The notes under the pieces: model-generated | Told to the model about the DNA's origin: nothing | Database searches by the model: none | The model's input: only the letters and a program-made list of their open reading frames with translations | DNA from: Microcoleus sp. AS-A8 | GTDB lineage: Bacteria > Cyanobacteriota > Cyanobacteriia > Cyanobacteriales > Coleofasciculaceae | NCBI GenBank assembly: GCA_039962225.1 | Contig: JAMPKV010000008.1 | Span: forward strand, 62,001 to 126,000 | Reading direction: 5' to 3' | Length of the DNA stretch: 64,000 nucleotides | Shown: positions 37,470 to 46,798 of the stretch, piece by piece | How the letters are laid out: every line of letters begins with the position of its first letter | Position numbering within the stretch: the first letter of the stretch is position 1 | Made by a program: the position numbers and the translations under genes

Positions 37470-38882
37470 ATGGGGTTCTATACCCCCTACCCAAAGGAAA
37501 CAGTTTTGATTCATTATCAAAAGCTACCGGACTGCTCTGAGGAGCAGCTTTTGGCGATCGCTTACTTGAGGACGCCTGCTGCCATTCGAGAACGCTGCGA
37601 TCGCCTCTTTCATTTGGCCTGTGCTGACCAGTTGCAATACTTTCGCTGTAATTTAACCCATCTCGACCGGGTAGCCCATTATGTCATTGAGGTCATGCGT
37701 AATGAGTACCCTGATTTAAATATTCCCTTTCATAGTCGTTGGCGACATTTTGAGGTTGGCAACGTCCTACGTCTGGCGGAATTAGAGCAACATTTAGCAG
37801 GACTCACCCCCCTGGAAAAGGCACAAACAAAATTTGACCTAGCTATTATCAGCGTCTTGCTGGATGCTGGAGCAGGTTCCGAGTGGCAATACGGCGAACA
37901 GGAAACAGGACAGGTGTTTCGTCGTTCTGAAGGCTTAGCCGTAGCCAGTTTCCGCATGTTCTGCCAAGGCGCATTTTCCAGTAACCCCAAATTTCCCCTG
38001 CAAGCGGATGCCCAAGGACTACAAAACTTCACGGCAACTCAACTCGCTCAGGGATTTCAGGTAAGTTCGACAAATCCCCTGCTGGGTTTAGAAGGTCGAG
38101 TTGAGCTGCTCCAGCGACTCGGTCAGTCGCTACACAGTTTACCTCAGTTGTTTGGCACAGAAAACCCACGTCCTGGAAATCTGGTCAATTACTTGCTTCA
38201 AGGGTTGAATGTTGGCAAGTTGAACGTTGAAGGTTCACAAAAACAGTTGAACGTCGGTGAGCTTAAAGTTGAAAATTCAACCCAAACAAACCTACCCTTC
38301 GGGAACGCCTTCGGCGAACAACCTTCAACCTCTTTACCTGCCAGTACCGTATTCAGTGCTGTATTAGAGGGATTGGGGAATATTTGGCCTGGACGACTGA
38401 CTATTGCAGGTGTCAATTTAGGCGATGTTTGGATTCATCCTGCCCTCAAAGGAGACAATCCTAGCGCTCAATATGTACCGTTTCACAAACTCTCCCAGTG
38501 GTTAACCTACTCCTTGTTAGAACCCTTACAGGAACTCGGTATAGAGATTACTGGGTTAGACGAGATGACTGGCTTACCCGAATATCGGAATGGGGGTTTG
38601 TGCTTAGATTTAGGGTTACTAGAAGCCAAACAAGCTTCTGTTGTCCAAGAGCGTCACTTCCCAGAATCTGAGGTGATTGTTGAGTGGCGATCACTGACGG
38701 TGAGTCTATTAGATAGAATTGCCGACACCATCCGGCAACAACTGAATCTAACTGCTGCCCAATTACCCTTAGTGAAAGTTTTACAAGGAGGAACTTGGAC
38801 GGCAGGACGGCGAATAGCTGCCCAGTTGAGGGAAGGCGGCGTTCCTCCTATTCAGATTGAGAGCGATGGCACAGTGTTTTAA
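37470..38882 (+). CDS. DUF1688 family protein (URC4-type)
   Basis: A protein of about 470 residues from the ATG at 37470 (in-frame TTGs at 37461 and 37464 are weaker). The start LRTPAAIRERCDRLFHLACADQLQYFRCNL, WRHFEVGN and the WQYGEQETGQVFRRSEGLAVAS segment match DUF1688, the family of the fungal URC4 protein. Its precise reaction is not settled; it acts in uracil degradation by the URC pathway together with uracil phosphoribosyltransferase. Residues about 245-290 are a low-complexity insertion (NVGKLNVEG, NVGELKVENS, NAFGEQPS) encoded by repetitive DNA that appears inserted in frame. Its neighbours are the URC1-type gene upstream and upp 59 bases downstream. Confidence 0.85.
   Translation: MGFYTPYPKETVLIHYQKLPDCSEEQLLAIAYLRTPAAIRERCDRLFHLACADQLQYFRCNLTHLDRVAHYVIEVMRNEYPDLNIPFHSRWRHFEVGNVLRLAELEQHLAGLTPLEKAQTKFDLAIISVLLDAGAGSEWQYGEQETGQVFRRSEGLAVASFRMFCQGAFSSNPKFPLQADAQGLQNFTATQLAQGFQVSSTNPLLGLEGRVELLQRLGQSLHSLPQLFGTENPRPGNLVNYLLQGLNVGKLNVEGSQKQLNVGELKVENSTQTNLPFGNAFGEQPSTSLPASTVFSAVLEGLGNIWPGRLTIAGVNLGDVWIHPALKGDNPSAQYVPFHKLSQWLTYSLLEPLQELGIEITGLDEMTGLPEYRNGGLCLDLGLLEAKQASVVQERHFPESEVIVEWRSLTVSLLDRIADTIRQQLNLTAAQLPLVKVLQGGTWTAGRRIAAQLREGGVPPIQIESDGTVF
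38205..38335. repeat. In-frame repetitive insertion in the DUF1688 gene
   Basis: The segment has repeated motifs TTGAATGTTGGCAAGTTGAACGTTGAAGG-like (GTTGAA, AACGTTG) followed by CTTCGGGAACGCCTTCGGCGAAC. These are typical interspersed cyanobacterial repeats of intergenic DNA, here kept in frame. Confidence 0.6.
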
Positions 38883-38941
38883 AGATTTTCCCTTGTGCGT
38901 TGTTATTGAACAAGTAACCCCTAATATTTAACCCCTAACAA

Positions 38942-39577
38942 ATGACCCCTCAAGTCACGGTAATTGACCACCCTTTTGTACAGCATAAATTGACGCTGAT
39001 GCGTCAATTTGATACCAGTACCACTAAATTTCGCCAACTGATGAAAGAGGTTGGGATGTTATTAGCCTATGAGGTAACACGGGACTTACCTCTCAAATAT
39101 GAACCCATCAAGACGCCCATTGCCCCGATGAATGCTCCCATGCTGGCGTCCGAAAAGAAAATGGTGGTTGTATCTATCATGCGGGCAGGGCAGGGGCTAT
39201 TGGACGGAATTCTGGAACTGATGCCCTCAGCTCGTGTGGGTCATATTGGCTTGTATCGTGACCCCAGTACCTATGTTGCTATTGAGTATTATTTAAAACT
39301 CCCCCATGATGTCGATCATCGAGATATCTTGGTGGTTGACCCGATGCTAGCGACTGGCAATTCAGCGATCGCTGCCGTTGACCGCATCAAGGAATTAGGT
39401 CCGGTGTCGATTAAGTTTTTGTGCTTATTGGCGGCACCGGAGGGAATGAAGCACTTCCATGAGCATCATCCAGATGTGCCGATTTATACAGCGGCGGTTG
39501 ATGAAAAGTTAGACGAGAATGGCTATATTGTGCCCGGTCTTGGGGATGCAGGCGATCGCTTGTATGGCACCAAATGA
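38942..39577 (+). CDS. upp: Uracil phosphoribosyltransferase
   Basis: A 211-residue enzyme converting uracil and PRPP to UMP. The PRPP-binding motif [12 protein letters not shown] is clear at about residues 130-141, with the uracil-binding C-terminus [19 protein letters not shown]. Length is usual. It follows the DUF1688 gene in the same direction by 59 bases, and in this setting probably feeds UMP to the degradative URC pathway as well as serving salvage. A strong terminator hairpin lies 89 bases downstream. Confidence 0.95.
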   Translation: MTPQVTVIDHPFVQHKLTLMRQFDTSTTKFRQLMKEVGMLLAYEVTRDLPLKYEPIKTPIAPMNAPMLASEKKMVVVSIMRAGQGLLDGILELMPSARVGHIGLYRDPSTYVAIEYYLKLPHDVDHRDILVVDPMLATGNSAIAAVDRIKELGPVSIKFLCLLAAPEGMKHFHEHHPDVPIYTAAVDEKLDENGYIVPGLGDAGDRLYGTK

Positions 39578-39665
39578 CTTGTTAAGGGAAAGGGTGAGGG
39601 GTGACAACCTCCCCTCTCCACAACTGCCTCTTGACTGTCGTAATTTGGTCTTATCGAATGAACGC

Positions 39666-39703
39666 AGACTCCCTCTTGGTAGATGACTGAGGGAGTCTTT
39701 ATT
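39666..39703 (+). terminator. Rho-independent terminator after upp
   Basis: AGACTCCCTC and GAGGGAGTCT form a perfect 10-bp stem with a 13-base loop, followed by TTATT. It would end the URC-type operon. Confidence 0.8.
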
Positions 39704-39920
39704 GACTTTTGGTGTAGTCGTAAGCTTCAGTACACCAAGGTGAACATGATTCTTATCCCATTGCTCCAAAAAAATTGGGTAAAAAAGATGAAACGGCAAT
39801 AGAACAATTACTATTATTGTCGGTATTGTCCCGTACAGAATTCCGTATTTCAACGGAGGAATGTATGTAGAACCTCTTGATAGGTTGAGGTAACCACACC
39901 CAACCACACCAGGGGGATTC
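39704..39920. other. Leader of the rep gene with hairpin CTTGAT loop
   Basis: No gene is seen. AACCT-CTTGAT-AGGTT at 39871-39886 is a small hairpin with the loop CTTGAT. CTTGATA is the core of the nick site of pC194-type rolling-circle origins. The hairpin lies 35 bases before the Rep start and is followed by an ACCACACCCAACCACACC repeat. It could be an origin, but similarity is short. Confidence 0.45.
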
Positions 39921-40907
39921 GTGTCAAATCAAGTCTCAGACGGCAGTTGCATTGCTTTTAAAACAGCGCTTGAACAGCAGTGCAAACAAAGTAGAGATTT
40001 ACTAGCCTTATCCGATATTTCCGCAAAAGACAAAGTTTGGGACAAGCATAGAGCCAATGCGGACATAGTTTCTAATTACTACGCTGGTGCTCTTACAGGT
40101 TGCTTCAATCGCTATGCTCAGCGCGTTAGTACCTGTGCCGAGTGGCTGGAGTTTCGATTGGTACCAGAGCCATCAGAAGGTCTTCTCAAGTTAAAGCTAT
40201 CAGATGCACGATTTTGTCGGGTTCGTCATTGTCCGGTTTGTCAGTGGCGGCGAAGTCTCATGTGGAAGGCAAAGGCTTATAAGATTCTCCCTCATGTGGT
40301 TGCCGACTATCCCAAGCACCGTTGGCTTTTTATCACATTAACTGTAAAAAATTGCCAAATTGAGGAGCTACGAGCAACGTTAGATGGGATAAACAGAGCT
40401 TTCAAGCGATTAACTGAGTTGAAGGCATGGCCTGCAAAAGGTTGGGTGAAGTCTGTGGAGGTGACTAAAGGTCGGGATGGGATATCGGCTCATCCTCATT
40501 TACATATTTTGGCAATGGTGGCACCTTCGTACTTCAGTCACGGCTATTTGTCCAAGGTGAAGTGGGTAGCTTTGTGGCAACAGTGCTTACGAATTGATTA
40601 CGAGCCAATTCTTGATATTAGGGCGATCGCAAAACAGCATGACCCCAAAGTGATTATCCCGGAAATTCTCAAGTATCAAGTGAAGGAGCCGGATTTGGTA
40701 GCTAATCAGGAATGGTTTCTGGAGTTAACCCGCCAACTGCACAATACCAGAGCTGTTGCGATCGGGGGTGTGCTGAGAAAGTATATGCAGGAGTTGGAAG
40801 AGGAACCAGAAGACCTGATTGGCAAGGATGAAGAGACTGATGAGGTTGATGAAGGGAGTTTGTCTTTCAGGTGGCAGCGAGAGTTAAGGAAGTATTTAAT
40901 CAAATAG
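39921..40907 (+). CDS. Rolling-circle replication initiator protein (Rep)
   Basis: A 328-residue protein with a GTG start. It shows the HUH signature SAHPHLHIL (about residue 193) and a candidate catalytic tyrosine with the YxxK motif (KYQVKEPDL, about residue 252), and a zinc-ribbon-like CRVRHCPVC before the first core motif. This is the Rep_1-type initiator found on small plasmids such as the pC194 group, which nicks an origin and rejoins the strand. In the window it is surrounded by chromosomal genes (upp, secA), so it marks an integrated plasmid or a chromosomal rolling-circle element. It is followed by a convergent small gene. Confidence 0.88.
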   Translation: MSNQVSDGSCIAFKTALEQQCKQSRDLLALSDISAKDKVWDKHRANADIVSNYYAGALTGCFNRYAQRVSTCAEWLEFRLVPEPSEGLLKLKLSDARFCRVRHCPVCQWRRSLMWKAKAYKILPHVVADYPKHRWLFITLTVKNCQIEELRATLDGINRAFKRLTELKAWPAKGWVKSVEVTKGRDGISAHPHLHILAMVAPSYFSHGYLSKVKWVALWQQCLRIDYEPILDIRAIAKQHDPKVIIPEILKYQVKEPDLVANQEWFLELTRQLHNTRAVAIGGVLRKYMQELEEEPEDLIGKDEETDEVDEGSLSFRWQRELRKYLIK

Positions 40908-40979
40908 GTCTATCGACGATTAGCAAAAGCCAGCGAGATACAGACTACAAAAAGATTAAAGGCCATTTTGCTCTGTAAA

Positions 40980-41258
40980 TCAAAGACGGAGCAGACGGTA
41001 AGTCGTTGCCCGCAAAGAGGACTGAGAATGAGGAAATTTCAGAGAAAGTCGGTAATACTCTTTACAAGGAGCTTCAAACCAAAGCAGTATATTGCCGTTC
41101 TGGTAAGGTCTGTGATGAATGATATGAACAGATTTGTACCAAGTCCGAAAGGCAGGTAATTCTGTCCAAGCAGAAGGAACATAAATACGACCAGTCAATA
41201 CACCGCGAACCAAATCGACGGAAAATTCGGGTTGATGGGAGTATGGATTAGAAAGCAT
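40980..41258 (-). CDS. Small protein convergent to rep, function unknown
   Basis: A 92-residue frame with a GAGG ribosome site 8-12 bases upstream of the ATG on the minus strand. The sequence (PEFSVDLVRGVLTGRIYVPSAWTELPAFRTWYKSV) reads like a folded protein, with Trp and Tyr spread out and no low complexity, unlike the shadow frames. I do not recognise a family. It may belong to the Rep element. The plus-strand frame over part of it is weaker. Confidence 0.55.
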   Translation of the reverse strand: MLSNPYSHQPEFSVDLVRGVLTGRIYVPSAWTELPAFRTWYKSVHIIHHRPYQNGNILLWFEAPCKEYYRLSLKFPHSQSSLRATTYRLLRL

Positions 41259-41865
41259 GTAAGAACCTCACAGCAATTGAAATATCATTTTTCATTCTTC
41301 TAAGGCGTTAGCCCTGTTTTTGATGCGTCACGAGAGACTGGAAAGCTAGGCAAAACAAACCCCAACCGCTTAGGGTCGGGGAATGAAGCTCGTGTCCAAA
41401 CTGGGAAATAACGAAGATGGTTAGTTGTAGAGAAAGACCTTGCTGTCAGGCTATTCCTTCAAAACAGCCAAGCTGATGACGATACCGTAGATCGATCGCC
41501 AACAGATACTTGTAAATTCAAAATGGGATAAATCAGAAACAGCAGGGGAACCCTCGGAGCGGGGAACGGGGGAAAAAGTCTGCTATCTTTGACTACAACT
41601 TGGTATCACAAACGAGAGTGCCACCCCCATAGGATAGAGTTTACCCCGACAACCCCCCAATTTTTGCCCAAATCCCCGTACCGCCTCAATCTTAGGGGAA
41701 GTGATAGGATAACAATGTACCCCCCAGGGGTGACAGTCGGTGGTCAGCAAATAGGAACTAAAGACTGTAAAAAGATTTCAAATCTAATAATTAACTCTGC
41801 CCTTTTGCCTAGAGTCTTGCCGCTCTAACCTCTACCCTGGAACTTAGTGAATAAACTCTCCTGAT
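41259..41865. other. Intergenic region upstream of secA
   Basis: 607 bases without a supported gene. It holds an imperfect hairpin at 41360-41381 (CCCCAACC paired with GGTCGGGG, one mismatch) of a kind seen at ends of IS200/IS605 elements, but no transposase remnant is readable. The secA promoter must lie toward the right; no clear box was identified. Confidence 0.4.
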
Positions 41866-44658
41866 ATGTTAAAAACCGTACTCGGCGACCCCAACGCCCG
41901 CAAACTAAAAAAATACCAGCCTTATGTTGTTGATGTTAACGTTCTGGAAGACGAGATCCAGGCGCTATCGGACGATCAACTCAAAGGCAAAACAGCAGAA
42001 TTTCAACAGAAGCTAGCGAAAGCCAGGAGCGATCGCGAACGAGCCGAGGTGTTGGATGAGTTGTTACCAGAAGCCTTTGCTGTGGTAAGGGAAGCAGGGC
42101 GTCGAGTCTTAGGAATGCGCCATTTTGATGTGCAGCTCTTAGGAGGTATTGTCCTGCATAAAGGACAAATCGCTGAGATGAAAACGGGTGAAGGGAAAAC
42201 CCTGGTTTCCACCTTACCGGCTTACCTGAATGCCCTGACTGGCAAGGGTGTCCACGTTGTTACGGTTAACGACTATCTAGCCCGTCGGGACGCGGAGTGG
42301 ATGGGTCAGGTACACCGCTACTTAGGCTTGAGTGTCGGGCTAATTCAATCCGGCATGGGGCCAGCCGAGCGTCAGCGTAATTACGCCTGTGATATTACGT
42401 ATGCCACAAACAGTGAGTTGGGCTTCGACTACCTGCGTGATAACATGGCAACGGTCATGGCAGATGTGGTACAACGCCCCTTCAACTACTGTGTCATCGA
42501 CGAGGTAGACTCGGTACTGATTGATGAGGCACGGACGCCCCTGATTATTTCCGGGCAGGTGGAGCGACCGACGGAAAAGTACCTGAAGGCGGCACAAATT
42601 GCGCGAGCGCTCAAAAAAGAAGAACATTACGAAGTGGATGAGAAGGCGCGTAACGTTCTGTTAACGGATGAGGGGTTCGCAGAAGCGGAGAAACTCCTAG
42701 AAGTTCAGGATTTGTATAACCCAGAAGATCCCTGGGCGCACTATATCTTCAACGCGATTAAGGCCAAAGAATTGTTTCTCGCCGATGTGAACTACATTGT
42801 CCGCAACGGAGAAGTGGTGATTGTAGACGAGTTTACCGGGCGGGTGCTAGCCGGACGCCGTTGGAGTGATGGTTTACACCAAGCCATTGAGGCGAAAGAG
42901 AATGTAGATATTCAAAATGAAACCCAAACCCTCGCCACTATTACCTATCAAAACTTCTTCTTGCTGTATCCCAAGCTAGGGGGAATGACGGGTACGGCGA
43001 AGACGGAAGAATCCGAATTTGAAAAAATCTACAACCTGCAAGTTACGATTATTCCCACCAACAGACCTTCGGGACGTGACGACTTGTCAGATGTGGTTTA
43101 CAAAACTGAGCCAGCCAAATGGCAGGCGATTGCTGAAGAATGTGCTCAGATGCATGAAGAGGGACGCCCAGTCTTGGTGGGAACCACCAGTGTCGAAAAA
43201 TCCGAGCTGCTTTCAGGTTTGTTGAAACAACGGGCCGTCCCTCATGAATTGCTCAACGCCCGCCCTGAGAATGTGGAACGGGAGTCAGAGATTATCGCTC
43301 AGGCTGGTCGCAAAGGCGCTGTGACGATCGCCACGAACATGGCGGGACGAGGGACAGACATCATTTTGGGGGGTAACTCCGACTACATGGCGCGACTCAA
43401 GTTGCGGGAGTACTTCATGCCCAAGATTGTCATGCCCGAACAAGAGGATGCTTTGACTCCAGTGTCGGTACCGGGAGCGAGTGAGAGAGCGCGTCCTCAA
43501 GGCTTTGCCCCAGGCAAAAAGGTAAAAACTTGGAAAGTGAGTCCGCAGATTTTCCCCACGGAACTGTCAAAGGGAACAGAACAACTGCTCAAAGATGCTG
43601 TGAATTTTGCGGTGAAGAGGTACGGAGAGCGCAGCCTGCCAGAGCTAGAAGCCGACGAAAAGATAGCTGTGGCGGCAGAAAAGGCACCGACGGATGACCC
43701 GGTAATTCAACAGTTGCGGGAGGTTTATAAAGCGATTCGCAAAGAATATGAACAGCTTACGTCCCGTGAGCATGATGAGGTGGTCAAACTCGGCGGTTTG
43801 CATGTGATTGGTACAGAACGTCACGAATCACGGCGGATTGATAACCAGTTACGAGGACGTGCGGGACGGCAAGGCGACCCCGGTTCGACCAAGTTTTTCC
43901 TGAGTTTGGAAGACAATTTATTGCGGATTTTCGGGGGCGATCGCGTGGCGGGATTGATGAATGCCTTCCGTGTTGAGGAAGATATGCCCATCGAATCCAA
44001 GATGCTCACTCGTTCCCTAGAAGGGGCGCAGAAAAAAGTTGAAACCTTCTACTACGACACCCGGAAACAGGTGTTTGAGTACGATGAGGTGATGAATAAC
44101 CAAAGACGAGCGATTTACGCTGAACGTCGCCGCGTGCTAGAAGGGCTAGACCTGAAAGAACAAGTGATTCAGTATGCTGAACGGACAATGGATGACATTG
44201 TCGAAGCCTACGTGAACCCCGACTTACCGCAAGAAGAGTGGCAACTTGATCAGTTGGTGTCGAAGGTGAAGGAATTTGTCTACTTACTACAAGACCTAGA
44301 GCCACAGCATCTAGAAGACATGACGGTCGCGGAAATCAAAACCTTCATGCACGAAGAAGTCCGTAAAGCTTATGACATCAAGGAATCCCAAGTGGATCAA
44401 ATTCAGCCGGGATTAATGCGACAAGCAGAACGCTTCTTCATCTTGCAGCAAATCGACACCCTATGGCGGGAGCATTTACAGTCGATGGATGCTCTGCGAG
44501 AGTCCGTAGGTTTGCGCGGTTATGGGCAAAAAGACCCCTTGATTGAGTACAAGCAGGAAGGATATGAAACCTTCTTGGAGATGATGATTGACATCCGTCG
44601 CAATGTAGTGTACTCATTGTTCCAGTTCCAGCCCCAAGGTCAACCACAAGCTGTTTAA
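41866..44658 (+). CDS. secA: Preprotein translocase ATPase SecA
   Basis: A 930-residue motor that drives Sec export and thylakoid/plasma-membrane insertion. Walker A reads [11 protein letters not shown] (near residue 105), the Walker B/DEAD element [14 protein letters not shown] follows, and the ATPase motif VI is [27 protein letters not shown] cyanobacteria/plastid-type insertion is present in the second nucleotide-binding region ([17 protein letters not shown]). The C-terminus ends [16 protein letters not shown] with no zinc-binding SecB tail, as usual for cyanobacteria. It stands alone, with a strong hairpin downstream at 44690. Confidence 0.98.
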   Translation: MLKTVLGDPNARKLKKYQPYVVDVNVLEDEIQALSDDQLKGKTAEFQQKLAKARSDRERAEVLDELLPEAFAVVREAGRRVLGMRHFDVQLLGGIVLHKGQIAEMKTGEGKTLVSTLPAYLNALTGKGVHVVTVNDYLARRDAEWMGQVHRYLGLSVGLIQSGMGPAERQRNYACDITYATNSELGFDYLRDNMATVMADVVQRPFNYCVIDEVDSVLIDEARTPLIISGQVERPTEKYLKAAQIARALKKEEHYEVDEKARNVLLTDEGFAEAEKLLEVQDLYNPEDPWAHYIFNAIKAKELFLADVNYIVRNGEVVIVDEFTGRVLAGRRWSDGLHQAIEAKENVDIQNETQTLATITYQNFFLLYPKLGGMTGTAKTEESEFEKIYNLQVTIIPTNRPSGRDDLSDVVYKTEPAKWQAIAEECAQMHEEGRPVLVGTTSVEKSELLSGLLKQRAVPHELLNARPENVERESEIIAQAGRKGAVTIATNMAGRGTDIILGGNSDYMARLKLREYFMPKIVMPEQEDALTPVSVPGASERARPQGFAPGKKVKTWKVSPQIFPTELSKGTEQLLKDAVNFAVKRYGERSLPELEADEKIAVAAEKAPTDDPVIQQLREVYKAIRKEYEQLTSREHDEVVKLGGLHVIGTERHESRRIDNQLRGRAGRQGDPGSTKFFLSLEDNLLRIFGGDRVAGLMNAFRVEEDMPIESKMLTRSLEGAQKKVETFYYDTRKQVFEYDEVMNNQRRAIYAERRRVLEGLDLKEQVIQYAERTMDDIVEAYVNPDLPQEEWQLDQLVSKVKEFVYLLQDLEPQHLEDMTVAEIKTFMHEEVRKAYDIKESQVDQIQPGLMRQAERFFILQQIDTLWREHLQSMDALRESVGLRGYGQKDPLIEYKQEGYETFLEMMIDIRRNVVYSLFQFQPQGQPQAV

Positions 44659-44992
44659 AGTTCCTTCGTCCTGGGCAAAGGGCTTTGTTGACAATCCCCC
44701 GGCTTGAAGTCGGGGGATTGTTGTCAGGGAAAATGATACCCATTGCGGGCTAACTACTCTCTTGGTGAAAACCAACCACTCCACGCCTAAAATTCACAGA
44801 GCGGATCATCATAGCAAATCCGGGTTGACTACCCCCTATTAGGCAACAAACCACAAAGGTACAGAGTTCACAAAGAATAGAACTAGAGGAGATCAACAGA
44901 TAAAAGCGGATTGGGTATTAACCGTTTTCAGTGAGACTATTCAATCAGGGCTATTGAGTTGTCCACGCTCTACTCAAAGAGTCAGCGTCGGC
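44659..44992. other. Intergenic region after secA
   Basis: 334 bases between the convergent secA and DUF760 genes. It contains the hairpin at 44690-44723 and nothing else recognisable. Confidence 0.5.
44690..44723 (+). terminator. Terminator hairpin after secA
   Basis: ACAATCCCCCG and CGGGGGATTGT form a perfect 11-bp stem around a 9-base loop, 32 bases beyond the secA stop. A weak T/G-rich run follows. It resembles the interspersed CCCCGACTT palindromes of this genome. Confidence 0.7.
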
Positions 44993-45313
44993 TTATTGAC
45001 TGCTCTGTATGGATTGTTCAAAGGCTAAACGCTGTTCAGCATTGTGCAAAAAGTATCCACCGATCATCGCGGCGACTAAGAGTTGACCCAGGTGTTCGCG
45101 ACTCGTCGTAATCGTCACATCAAAGGCTTCTGAAGGTAAAGTTCCTAGCATTCCGATGATGTTGTTTTCTATTACTTTGGCGGCTTCTGAGGAAGGCTCT
45201 GAGAGTTGAGCGATCGCTTCAGGATGCAGCGATTGGATATATTGCCAAAGCCCAGCGCCACCCGTTGAGTCGCTATCGAAGAACTTTGGTATTTGATGTG
45301 GCAGATTGCTCAT
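44993..45313 (-). CDS. DUF760 family protein
   Basis: A protein of 106 residues from the ATG at 45313; a start at 45409 would add 32 residues of unlikely sequence. The sequence LWQYIQSLHPEAIAQLSEPSSEAAKVIENNIIGMLGTLPSEAFDVTITTSREHLGQLLVAAMIGGYFLHNAEQRLAFE matches DUF760, a cyanobacterial/plant family. It contains one conserved helix with hydrophobic face but no definite membrane segment. Function is poorly known; plastid members have been linked to growth and chlorophyll-related regulation. Confidence 0.85.
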   Translation of the reverse strand: MSNLPHQIPKFFDSDSTGGAGLWQYIQSLHPEAIAQLSEPSSEAAKVIENNIIGMLGTLPSEAFDVTITTSREHLGQLLVAAMIGGYFLHNAEQRLAFEQSIQSSQ

Positions 45314-45439
45314 GGTACTCACCAAAAAGAGTAGACGTGTTGAGATTTCTACACCATAGCGACCCCTTGACTGCTTCATCCTCATCCCAGAGCAAGTATT
45401 TACTTCCACGCCTTTTGGAGGATGAGCAGACGTTGGTTT

Positions 45440-45657
45440 TTAGAAAGTGCTATCTTCAGGAGGTGCAGCGACAGGCAGTACAGGCATATCGCTGTCTGCG
45501 GTGCGCGTAGGTACGCCCAAATGCTTACGAGCACCCTCCTCTGCTAGCTGCCGATCATGTGCGCTCTCAAACTGACTTTCATCTAGCAGATATTGGCTCC
45601 GTGCCGCTTGATCCCGGCTGGGTGGAGCGCCATTTTTCCATCTGTATTATAATCCAT
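45440..45657 (-). pseudogene. Small gene with a homopolymer frameshift
   Basis: An ATG at 45657 starts MDYNTDGK; at a run of five A (minus strand, 45633-45637) the frame must shift by one base to continue NGAPPSRDQAARSQYLLDESQFESAHDRQLAEEGARKHLGVP...PVAAPPEDSTF to a TAA at 45440. Both halves look like protein while other frames are closed. The 72-residue product is not recognised. One missing A, a sequencing error, or programmed slippage could explain it. Flanked by DUF760 and the SpoIIM-like gene. Confidence 0.6.
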
Positions 45658-45737
45658 GACTTCAAACGCAGGTAAAACTGCGCCTCTATTCCTGTGGTTT
45701 TAATCGTAGGTGTGCGGTGACGGTTATGCTTCTACTG

Positions 45738-46709
45738 TTAGGATGAGGTGTAATCAGCAGGTTTTTTGCGGCTGCAATAGATGACGAGTAACGTAAATAA
45801 TCCGACTCCCGCCAGATATTTGAGAGGGTTGGGCACTACTAAACTGGGTGAGTAAAAGCCCTCAATCGTACCGGCAATAATCAGCATCGGCACAATGCCA
45901 AAGACTAACTGAGCCGCTTTGTAACCATAAAATTTTAGCGCCTCGACGCGGGTGTATTGACCCGGAAACAGCATTCCTCTGGCGATGAGTAAACCAGCGC
46001 CACCTGCTAAAAAAATCGCGGGTAATTCCAGGGAACCGTGAGGAAACACGAACGCCCAGAAGGGATAAGCTAAGTTATTTTGTCCAACTAATGTGGCGAT
46101 CGCACCAATCAGCAGTCCGTTGAAAGCTAGGACAAAGACGGTAAAAGTTCCCGCCGTAATACCACCAGCAACAGCCTTAAAACTCACCGATATGTTGTTA
46201 ATCATAATATTGCTGGATTCCACAGGTTCTTTGCCCAAAATAGAACCCATCCATAATTCGTGGCGATCGCGCACCTTCTCAATCAACGCTTCAGGAACAA
46301 TGAGAGACATAAACATCGGATCTTGCCATGAAAACCACCAGGCAATGAGCGCTCCCAACAGAAAAATTGCTGTCGCCACAGCCGTATAGCCGAAGGTTTC
46401 TTGTACCATAGCAGGAAAGCCCCTGCGAACAAACTCCATCACCGCCTGCCATTCCTGACGGCGCGAACCTTGATAAATCTGGCTATAGCTGCGGGAAGTT
46501 AGTTGCTGCAAGTTTTGCACTAAAATATTGCCCACTTGATTAGTGCGCGCCCTAGCCAAATCCGCTGAAACCGAACGATATAAGCTAGCCAGTTCCCTAA
46601 TTTCCGATGCTTTCAAGGACTTCAGTCCTTTTTTCTCCACTTGTCTCAAGAGAGCATCTAATCTCTGCCAGTTTGGTTCCCGCCGCGCAATCCAGCGCTT
46701 AATATTCAT
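45738..46709 (-). CDS. SpoIIM-like (DUF95) membrane protein
   Basis: A 323-residue integral membrane protein with a soluble N-terminus (WIARREPNWQRLDALLRQVEKKG) and six or so transmembrane segments. The motif pattern (IKVSFKAVAGGIT, FPHGSLELPAIFLAGGAGLLIARG) matches the stage II sporulation protein M/DUF95 family. In non-sporulating bacteria, such genes sit next to RDD proteins, MoxR and DUF58 genes, in membrane-stress modules. Here it is divergent from two paralogous membrane proteins and an RDD protein, so it probably belongs to the same functional group. Confidence 0.87.
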   Translation of the reverse strand: MNIKRWIARREPNWQRLDALLRQVEKKGLKSLKASEIRELASLYRSVSADLARARTNQVGNILVQNLQQLTSRSYSQIYQGSRRQEWQAVMEFVRRGFPAMVQETFGYTAVATAIFLLGALIAWWFSWQDPMFMSLIVPEALIEKVRDRHELWMGSILGKEPVESSNIMINNISVSFKAVAGGITAGTFTVFVLAFNGLLIGAIATLVGQNNLAYPFWAFVFPHGSLELPAIFLAGGAGLLIARGMLFPGQYTRVEALKFYGYKAAQLVFGIVPMLIIAGTIEGFYSPSLVVPNPLKYLAGVGLFTLLVIYCSRKKPADYTSS

Positions 46710-46798
46710 AAAATTTACCCGGAGCGTTTGCTAGTCGTAGCGTAAGAGATATCGATAAGATTTGCGCTTGCGCCGCAAGCTACTGGAGAAATCGTCAC

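Noticed and set aside
41360-41381. Hairpin that resembles an IS200/IS605 end
   Set aside because: No transposase or TnpB remnant can be read nearby and the similarity is only a short C/G-rich stem; kept only as a hairpin in the intergenic entry.
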